Assembly (NCBI GenBank): GCA_030620695.1
Contig: JAUXEA010000010.1
Coordinates: 1 to 12,484, forward strand
Direction: 5' to 3'
Source of the DNA: Candidatus Aenigmatarchaeota archaeon
GTDB taxonomy: Archaea; Aenigmatarchaeota; Aenigmatarchaeia; QMZS01
DNA length: 12,484 nt
Under the pieces are notes generated by a model. That model saw only the letters and a program-made list of their open reading frames with translations. It was not told where the DNA came from and did no database searches. Each line of letters opens with the position of its first letter. The first letter of the stretch is position 1. Shown here piece after piece: positions 1 through 4,351 of this stretch. The position numbers were made by a program, and so were the translations under genes.

Positions 1-35
1 AACTGTAAAAATTTTGTTACTAATTTTTTATACAT
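1..35 (-). CDS. Start of an unidentified leftward gene (partial)
   Basis: Only the first 11 codons lie in the window (MYKKLVTKFLQ), so no family can be named. The start is supported by a purine-rich AGAGG (complement of 44-48) eight bases before the ATG, one of the better Shine-Dalgarno matches in the window, and by an AT-rich TATA-like box just upstream. The basic, mixed hydrophobic N-terminus is not diagnostic. It could be a chance start codon in AT-rich DNA; the correctly spaced AGAGG is the main argument that it is real. Confidence 0.4.
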   Translation of the reverse strand, partial: MYKKLVTKFLQ

Positions 36-55
36 AATATAAACCTCTTTAAATA

Positions 56-64
56 TATTTATAA
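56..64 (-). promoter_or_regulatory. Possible TATA box for the leftward gene
   Basis: The minus strand reads TTATAAATA, a good archaeal TATA-like sequence, centred about 25 bases before the ATG at 35. That spacing would start transcription almost at the ATG, which conflicts with use of the AGAGG at 44-48. Either the start site is further upstream or the AGAGG is fortuitous. The whole area is AT-rich, so confidence is low. Confidence 0.3.
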
Positions 65-73
65 TATGCATTA

Positions 74-96
74 TTAGTTTCAACTTCTGAAACTAA
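74..96 (-). terminator. Perfect 8-bp hairpin downstream of the phosphoesterase gene
   Basis: TTAGTTTC (74-81) and GAAACTAA (89-96) pair perfectly around a 7-base loop. The hairpin lies 55 bases past the stop of the minus-strand phosphoesterase gene and before the next leftward gene, so it may mark the 3' end of that transcript. No long T run follows on the minus strand, so it is not a classical intrinsic terminator. Confidence 0.3.
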
Positions 97-150
97 ACAC
101 CAACCTCAACCAACCATCCAACTTCTTTAACCTCAAATTACCCTAAATAT

Positions 151-867
151 TTATTTATAACCAATCCAGTCTCTTTTGTTTGAAACTATTTCACCCCCAT
201 CAATCTTGAGTTCAACTATCCACGCCCCAATATCAGGATCATATTTATTCTTTCTGTTATCTGGTTCATCAAGAAAAGTCCCCAAATGATAACAACCAAC
301 ACCCTCACACAAATTGTAATCAGCTATGTGCTTATGGCCTATGCCCAGAAGGTCTGGTTTTTTAGGAGATAAATTCAAATATTCTTCCGATTTAAATAAT
401 CTTCTATATGGGGACCGTCTGCTCGGATGGATTATTTCCAGGGTAACCCCGTCTTTCAGTTCACCAAAACTTTCATATCGACCAAGATAATCTATATCAT
501 TTCTCCGGGCACATAAGTCTGTAACAACATTTTTTCCTTTATTACCTTTAATCAAATGATTACCTGAGATTAATTTAATGTTTAAATCTTTTTTTCTTGG
601 AATTAATTTATTAAAATATTTTATCTGTTCTTCCAGCCCACAACACCCAGGAAGCAGGTTATTTAATGGAGGAGTATGTGGTATATACCCTTCAAACAAA
701 TCACCCCCGTGAAATATCTGTTTAACTCCCCGTTCTTTTAATAAGTCCAGATAATCCAAAATATACGCTTCCATAGTATATTTATTGCATATATGCCAGT
801 CGCTTGTAAATCCAAAAAAATCACACTCAATTTGGAAAGTAGGCTTGAATTTATTCTTACGTTTCAT
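151..867 (-). CDS. Calcineurin-like metallophosphoesterase
   Basis: A 238-residue protein with all the metal-binding blocks of the calcineurin-like phosphoesterase superfamily in order: SDWH (D23, H25), HGGD (D56), SGNH (N103, H104), a lone His near 147 in EIIHPS, and GHKH (H178, H180). Together these bind a two-metal centre and hydrolyse phosphoesters. The substrate cannot be read from the sequence; single-domain members cleave nucleic acids, nucleotides or phosphoproteins. There is no signal peptide or membrane segment, so it should be cytoplasmic. The ATG is preceded by AAGGGAT six bases away, a weak ribosome site. It lies 51 bp downstream of rtcA on the same strand, but a T-rich tract between them may separate the transcripts. 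A link to RNA end processing through the rtcA neighbour is only a guess. Confidence 0.8.
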   Translation of the reverse strand: MKRKNKFKPTFQIECDFFGFTSDWHICNKYTMEAYILDYLDLLKERGVKQIFHGGDLFEGYIPHTPPLNNLLPGCCGLEEQIKYFNKLIPRKKDLNIKLISGNHLIKGNKGKNVVTDLCARRNDIDYLGRYESFGELKDGVTLEIIHPSRRSPYRRLFKSEEYLNLSPKKPDLLGIGHKHIADYNLCEGVGCYHLGTFLDEPDNRKNKYDPDIGAWIVELKIDGGEIVSNKRDWIGYK

Positions 868-882
868 ACTTATCCCTTGATT

Positions 883-900
883 TAAAAAATAATAAAAAAA
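883..900 (-). terminator. T-rich termination tract after rtcA
   Basis: On the minus strand, about 18 bases after the rtcA stop, come two long T runs (TTTTTTT ATTA TTTTTT). Oligo-T without a stem is the usual intrinsic terminator signal in archaea. The same AT-rich tract could also supply promoter sequence for the phosphoesterase gene. Confidence 0.45.
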
Positions 901-918
901 GGAGAAAACACTTACGAT

Positions 919-1974
919 TCAAACACAAACCCCATACAAATCACCGGCTCTTTTAACCTCAAATTTCCTATTAATAAATTTTTCAGTAACCCAGATGTTT
1001 GTTTTTGTGTGGTTTGTTAATTCAGAAACTTTGTAACCTGAATTTCCTTTTGTCAATGCCATAAAAGGAATTAACTGGTCTGCAAGGTGTTTGTCAACTG
1101 TGGCTTCAGAGTTAATCTCATCTATTAATTCTTTGGCAGCTTCTTCTCCAACCTTCTCTGCTTTCTTCCCTAATTCTCCAAGGGAATTTGCTCCTAAAAT
1201 TGCTGGACTTGTCCAGAGTTCAATACCTGTTCCAGCAGACAGGGAAGAAACATATTTACTTCTAATTTCTATAGGTAAATTTAGAGTTCTCAAAATTTGT
1301 TTTGCACTTTCTGCCTGTCTCTCTGCAACTCTTGCATTTCTTAAATTTTCTGAGGCAATTGATATTCCATTAATTTTTTCTATACCTTCTTTTTCGCAAA
1401 GCGAAAAAGGGGCCCCCGAAGGACGAGTGTCTCTGTCAATAGAAAAGCCTTTCAGTTTTGAAGGAAAAATTTCTGCAACAACTTTTGCCCCACCTTTTGG
1501 ATAAAAACCACATTTCAGAATTTTTATATTTGCTTTGAACCCAAATTTTTCCAGAGTCGGCATAAAAACTTTTTGCAAATAAACAACTGAAGGGGCCCAC
1601 TTTCCAAAAGTTCCGCCTCCATCTACTTCAATTCTCAGATTTCTGTCTGTGTTGACAGATGAAAGAAAAATTGTTTGTAAAACCAATCCAACAGAACCTG
1701 CTGTTGAAATTTTTATCTTCAATTCTTCTTTATCAATTTTATCTGGGTGAAAATAAATTTCCTTTGAGCCTATTTTTGCACCTTCTATTTTTGCATTGTA
1801 TAAATCCCTAACTGCAAGCAGGGAAGCAAGATGTTGTGCCTTTAGTCCGGGTTGTTTTCTTCCAGCTCTAATATTGTAGATATGAATTGGATTTTTTGTT
1901 AAACAGGATAAAGCCATACTTGTTCTTAAAATTTGCCCCCCACCTTCTAAATAAATTCCATCTATCTCAAGCAT
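919..1974 (-). CDS. rtcA: RNA 3'-terminal phosphate cyclase (RtcA) with an in-frame repeat insertion
   Basis: RtcA uses ATP to convert RNA 3'-phosphate ends to 2',3'-cyclic phosphates through an adenylated enzyme histidine. Family marks are the N-terminal EGGGQILRTSMALS block (~10-23), KWAPSVVYLQ (~125-134), GFYPKGGAKV (~156-165), and the C-terminal KHLADQLIPFMAL, whose His (~296) matches the adenylated histidine. The start at 1974 gives 351 residues beginning MLEIDGIYLEGGGQ, as expected of the family. The reading frame stays open for 44 more codons upstream, but these would run back through the tRNA gene and resemble nothing in RtcA. Residues ~181-196 (DTRPSGAPF and following) are extra relative to what I know of archaeal RtcA and coincide with the palindromic repeat at 1389-1431. 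Catalytic blocks are intact, so the enzyme is probably active. No Shine-Dalgarno is visible; the mRNA is likely leaderless. Confidence 0.93.
   Translation of the reverse strand: MLEIDGIYLEGGGQILRTSMALSCLTKNPIHIYNIRAGRKQPGLKAQHLASLLAVRDLYNAKIEGAKIGSKEIYFHPDKIDKEELKIKISTAGSVGLVLQTIFLSSVNTDRNLRIEVDGGGTFGKWAPSVVYLQKVFMPTLEKFGFKANIKILKCGFYPKGGAKVVAEIFPSKLKGFSIDRDTRPSGAPFSLCEKEGIEKINGISIASENLRNARVAERQAESAKQILRTLNLPIEIRSKYVSSLSAGTGIELWTSPAILGANSLGELGKKAEKVGEEAAKELIDEINSEATVDKHLADQLIPFMALTKGNSGYKVSELTNHTKTNIWVTEKFINRKFEVKRAGDLYGVCV
1389..1431 (-). repeat. Two-hairpin palindromic repeat, copy A (inside rtcA)
   Basis: Read on the minus strand this begins ACACTCGTCC, passes a short UUCG-type hairpin (TCC-TTCG-GGG) and a GGGGCCCC box, and ends in a perfect 9-bp hairpin CTTTTTCGC/GCGAAAAAG with a 3-base loop (plus-strand arms 1389-1397 and 1401-1409). 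The first ~22 bases are nearly identical to copy B1 in the AlbA_2 gene. It is translated in frame as D-T-R-P-S-G-A-P-F and following residues, giving the same TRPxGAPF peptide as copy B1. Confidence 0.85.
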
Positions 1975-2001
1975 AACTAAAAATGCAAAATTATAGATTA
2001 T
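1975..2001. promoter_or_regulatory. Compact divergent promoter between rtcA and tRNA-Gly
   Basis: Only 27 AT-rich bases separate the rtcA start codon from base 1 of the tRNA, so both promoters must overlap here or extend into the genes. TATA-like candidates are CTATAATTTT on the minus strand (1987-1996) and TAACTAAAAA on the plus strand (~1974-1983). Neither has ideal spacing, so I do not assign exact boxes. Confidence 0.4.
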
Positions 2002-2060
2002 GCGGCTGTAGTCTAGTTGGTTAGGATACAGGCTTCCCATGAACTTTTCTTTCTCAAAAG

Positions 2061-2110
2061 AACACTCGTTTTTCCTTGAAAAACGGTGCATCGTTTGCTT
2101 ACGCAAACGA
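2061..2110 (+). repeat. Two-hairpin palindromic repeat, copy C (inside tRNA intron 1)
   Basis: AACACTCG (2061-2068) leads into hairpin one, CGTTTTTC (2067-2074)/GAAAAACG (2078-2085) with loop CTT, then GTGCA, then hairpin two, TCGTTTGC (2091-2098)/GCAAACGA (2103-2110) with a 4-base loop. The start and first stem match copy B2 in the AlbA_2 gene almost base for base; the second stem has a different sequence but full pairing. It would be removed with the intron during tRNA splicing. Confidence 0.85.
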
Positions 2111-2146
2111 ATGAATTCTCAAGCCAAAAAAATAAAAAATCAAAAG

Positions 2147-2172
2147 CCTGCCGAGTTGAAAGCGAAGGCAGG
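2147..2172 (+). repeat. Additional hairpin within the intron insert
   Basis: CCTGCC (2147-2152) and GGCAGG (2167-2172) form a 6-bp, GC-rich stem with a 14-base loop. It stands out in an AT-rich intron and lies 3' of the palindromic repeat within the segment bounded by the 9-bp duplications. It may be a third structural part of the inserted element. Confidence 0.6.
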
Positions 2173-2222
2173 GTAAATGATTGAACTTTTTGAAGTTCAC
2201 GGAAACAGCCTGTGACCCGGGT

Positions 2223-2248
2223 AAATTTCGTCAACAGAAATTCCGCAA
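2223..2248 (+). other. tRNA-Gly intron 2: 26-nt T-loop intron (54/55)
   Basis: Removal restores the conserved T-loop TTCAAAT. The intron folds into a hairpin, AATTTC (2224-2229)/GAAATT (2237-2242), and its 3' part CCGC (2243-2246) can pair three of four bases with T-stem CCGG (2217-2220). This leaves bulges GT^A and AA^T in the arrangement cut by the archaeal splicing endonuclease. A shift of one base left is also possible but would place A at position 54, against the conserved T. Non-canonical intron sites are known in archaeal tRNAs; this BHB is a relaxed form. Confidence 0.82.
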
Positions 2249-2294
2249 TCAAATCCCGGCAGCCGCAGAATATAATATTAAAACAAGTTAAATA

Positions 2295-3560
2295 ATGAAA
2301 ATATTGAATTTATTAGCCTGTTTTATATTTTTTCTGTTAATTCTCTCTCCAATATTCGCAGCACAAAATTCAACTTACAAAGAAATAATTAATTCTGTTC
2401 ACCCTTACTTGTTATATTATGAAATAAACCTCCCAAATCAAAATACTTTTAATGCGGGGGATATTGTCCCTGTTTCTCTCTATCTAAAAAATATTGGTGA
2501 GACCTCAATTCCTGAATTATATTTTGTTATTGATTTATCAGAAGGGTGCTCAGAAACAAATGCAGACTGCCATAATCTATTCTACGAAGAAAAATTAACA
2601 ACAAGTTTAGACAAAAGAGAAAATAAAACAATAAACACAGGAATAAACTTATCAGACAACTTAAGGCAGGGAAATTATACTTTTAGTTTTTATATAAGAA
2701 GTCCAAGACTTGACATTTTTGGGGTTCATCCTTCCTACCAGCCTTTTGAACAGTATAATTTCTTTGTTAAAGGAGCAGGAAATTTTCCAAATGTAAAAAT
2801 TCTTCCAGATAAAACAACATTCGGAATGGCAGCAGACCAGAGAGGTCCGGCAGTTAGCAGAAACGCGGTTGTAGAAGGGTATTTTGCTGCCCGGAATTTA
2901 TTAAATGAACAATTTAATGGAAAAGTTAAATTATATTCCTGTCCTTTTAATGATGTTGGTTATTTTTCCTGCAAATATTTAAAGGAACATTCAATTTCAA
3001 TTCCGCCAAAAAGTGAGAATGGTTTTGTTTATGAAGTAACAACAAATCAGGAGCAAGATGCTTATTCTTTAAAATTTGAATTAGTGGACGAGCAGGGAAA
3101 AATTAACTCTATCTGGAAAAGCAGATATATTGTAAGTGGTGAAGATGCCCCAATTCTTGTTCTGGCTCCGGATAAATTTTATTATAAATCCGGGGAAAAA
3201 GTTTTGATTTCTGTTTATATTACAGGACCTTATTATCCATCTTCTGTTAAAGAAACAAACGCCAGTGTTAAAGTTTCTATCCATCAAAATAATGAAGAAA
3301 TATCTTCAGATACAAAAACAGATTTTTTCAAGCGAGGTATTGCTAAACAACTAAGTTTTAAATTTACAACACCAATTGATTTAACAAATTATAAAGTTTG
3401 TGCCCAGACATTCTCAAGTTCCGGGGAAAAGTTGGATGAAATTTGTCATTTTATAAATGCAGAAAAAGAAGTTGTACAACCTAATATTCAATTATATACC
3501 TTTATCTTAATATTAGTTATTGTAATTGGTATATTTGGTTACTTGGTGAAGAGAAAATGA
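2295..3560 (+). CDS. Exported, C-terminally anchored surface protein of unknown function
   Basis: A 421-residue protein with a clear N-terminal signal peptide (hydrophobic run within residues 3-22, small residues before AQNST) and a single C-terminal membrane segment (about 400-417) followed by KRK, so the bulk should face outside. The body is beta-rich in composition with repeated blocks such as FNAGDIVPVSLYLKNIGE and KFYYKSGEKVLISVYITG, reminiscent of CARDB/Ig-like domains of archaeal surface proteins; this family assignment is inference. Sequons NST, NKT, NLS, NYT and NAS would allow N-glycosylation. There is no Shine-Dalgarno before the ATG, which lies 27 bp after the tRNA with an AT-rich stretch (AATATAATATTAAAA) that may act as promoter. 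It overlaps the next gene by ATGA, indicating an operon. Confidence 0.85.
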   Translation: MKILNLLACFIFFLLILSPIFAAQNSTYKEIINSVHPYLLYYEINLPNQNTFNAGDIVPVSLYLKNIGETSIPELYFVIDLSEGCSETNADCHNLFYEEKLTTSLDKRENKTINTGINLSDNLRQGNYTFSFYIRSPRLDIFGVHPSYQPFEQYNFFVKGAGNFPNVKILPDKTTFGMAADQRGPAVSRNAVVEGYFAARNLLNEQFNGKVKLYSCPFNDVGYFSCKYLKEHSISIPPKSENGFVYEVTTNQEQDAYSLKFELVDEQGKINSIWKSRYIVSGEDAPILVLAPDKFYYKSGEKVLISVYITGPYYPSSVKETNASVKVSIHQNNEEISSDTKTDFFKRGIAKQLSFKFTTPIDLTNYKVCAQTFSSSGEKLDEICHFINAEKEVVQPNIQLYTFILILVIVIGIFGYLVKRK

Positions 3561-4348
3561 GATGGAAAATAGCAGGTTTGGTATTTGTAATTTTATTGGT
3601 AATAGGATTTTTGCCTATTTCTTTAGCAGCCTCTTGCCCTAAAGTTAGTGGTTGCACAAATAAAGCCTTTCCCGGAAGATTTTGTTATCAGGGAGAAGAC
3701 ATAACAGATACAATTTTACAGTATTATGTGAGTGGTGGAAAATTTTATCTTCCTGAAAAGGTAACAATATATGGGTGCAAATTCACAGGAAATTATCATT
3801 GGTGCAGTAACACCGCATATAGAAAAGAAACTATGTCTAAACGTTTTTCTCTGACTGAGACAGGAACTATCAATTGCACAGATGTAATGACTTATAATAT
3901 AACAGTAACAGAAGACCAGTTAATTAATATTACAAAGAAATATGTTTATACTGATGTAAGTTTTCAAACAAAAAAAGAAGGTCTGCCTTTAATTTTAGAA
4001 GACCTGAACTCAACAAAGTTGGAGGAAGTAAGAAATGAAGGAAATCAAAGCAAGTATGAAGAATTGGTTATTTATGAAATGTTAAATAATACTGTAAGAA
4101 GGCTGAACAAGGGAGGAACTAATGTGACTTATTCTGTTCCGGCAACTTCTTATGGTGTTTTGAAAGTAAAAAAAGAGAAATATTATATATCGTTTGAGAA
4201 ATCTTATACTCACATGATGGATATAGGTTTAATTAAAGTAAAAATAGAAAAAAAATGTAGTAGTGAAGGAACCTCTGGTTATACAATACTAAATGTATTG
4301 CAACACACTATTACTGTTACTAATAAAATTTTGAAGTTATTTTGGTAA
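3557..4348 (+). CDS. Secreted sequon-rich protein of unknown function
   Basis: I do not recognise a family. The 263-residue product has a signal peptide (MRWKIAGLVFVILLVIGF, then SLAAS) but no C-terminal membrane segment, so it is probably secreted or held by partners. The N-terminal 90 residues carry many cysteines (e.g. CPKVSGC, CYQ, GCKFTGNYHWC), suggesting disulfide-bonded structure outside the cell. Seven N-X-S/T sequons (NCT, NIT twice, NST, NQS, NNT, NVT) follow. The start codon overlaps the upstream stop by ATGA and the next gene begins 3 bp downstream, so the three surface-protein genes are almost certainly co-transcribed and may form one complex. Confidence 0.82.
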   Translation: MRWKIAGLVFVILLVIGFLPISLAASCPKVSGCTNKAFPGRFCYQGEDITDTILQYYVSGGKFYLPEKVTIYGCKFTGNYHWCSNTAYRKETMSKRFSLTETGTINCTDVMTYNITVTEDQLINITKKYVYTDVSFQTKKEGLPLILEDLNSTKLEEVRNEGNQSKYEELVIYEMLNNTVRRLNKGGTNVTYSVPATSYGVLKVKKEKYYISFEKSYTHMMDIGLIKVKIEKKCSSEGTSGYTILNVLQHTITVTNKILKLFW

Positions 4349-4351
4349 ATT

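Larger units (their letters stand above)
2040..2190 (+). repeat. 9-bp direct repeat bracketing the intron insert
   Basis: TGAACTTTT occurs exactly at 2040-2048 and again at 2182-2190, 142 bases apart. Deleting one copy and the 133 bases between would leave a 25-nt intron that is a near-perfect hairpin (TGAACTT/AAGTTCA with a TTTTG loop), a typical archaeal tRNA intron. The pattern matches a target-site duplication around an inserted element. The flanking dinucleotides are not shared. Confidence 0.6.
2040..2206 (+). other. tRNA-Gly intron 1: 167-nt anticodon-loop intron (37/38)
   Basis: This intron is at the canonical 37/38 site. The predicted splice fold has exon TTCC (2034-2037) pairing with intron GGAA (2201-2204) as the 4-bp central helix, bulges CA^T and AC^A, and inner helix TGAACTT (2040-2046)/AAGTTCA (2193-2199). 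One unpaired C (2200) makes it slightly non-canonical. The length is far above the few tens of bases usual for archaeal tRNA introns. Inside are a palindromic repeat (2061-2110), an A-rich stretch and a further hairpin (2147-2172). The exact 9-bp repeat at both ends suggests that a ~25-nt intron was enlarged by insertion. Confidence 0.85.
2002..2267 (+). tRNA. tRNA-Gly(CCC) with two introns
   Basis: Removing 2040-2206 and 2223-2248 leaves a 73-base tRNA. The acceptor stem GCGGCTG/CAGCCGC pairs at all seven positions, with discriminator A at 2267 and no encoded CCA. The D arm has G18-G19 at 2019-2020. Anticodon stem CAGGC (2029-2033)/GCCTG (2208-2212) frames the loop TTCCCA+A, giving anticodon CCC (2036-2038) and A37 at 2039. 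The variable loop is TGAC. T-stem CCGGG (2217-2221)/CCCGG (2255-2259) closes a TTCAAAT loop restored only when the second intron is removed. C35, C36 and A73 fit archaeal glycine identity. A one-base shift of the stem would read UCC, but it leaves an eight-base loop, so CCC is preferred. It diverges from rtcA and sits 27 bp before an exported-protein gene. Confidence 0.92.

Noticed and set aside
1091..1504. A 137-codon plus-strand frame opposite rtcA
   Set aside because: Antisense shadow of the rtcA coding frame.
1975..2106. A 44-codon N-terminal extension of the rtcA reading frame running antisense through the tRNA gene
   Set aside because: The added residues do not resemble RtcA, they overlap the tRNA and its intron repeat, and Met at 1974 begins the normal family N-terminus.
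2111..2176. A 21-codon frame in the tRNA intron (starts MNSQAKK, ends KAKAG), overlapping by ATGA the end of a frame through repeat copy C
   Set aside because: Too short, no ribosome-binding site, and it lies in an RNA removed by splicing; structure explains the sequence better.
2013..2252. A 79-codon minus-strand frame across the tRNA
   Set aside because: It is purely antisense to the tRNA and its introns, with no recognisable protein features.
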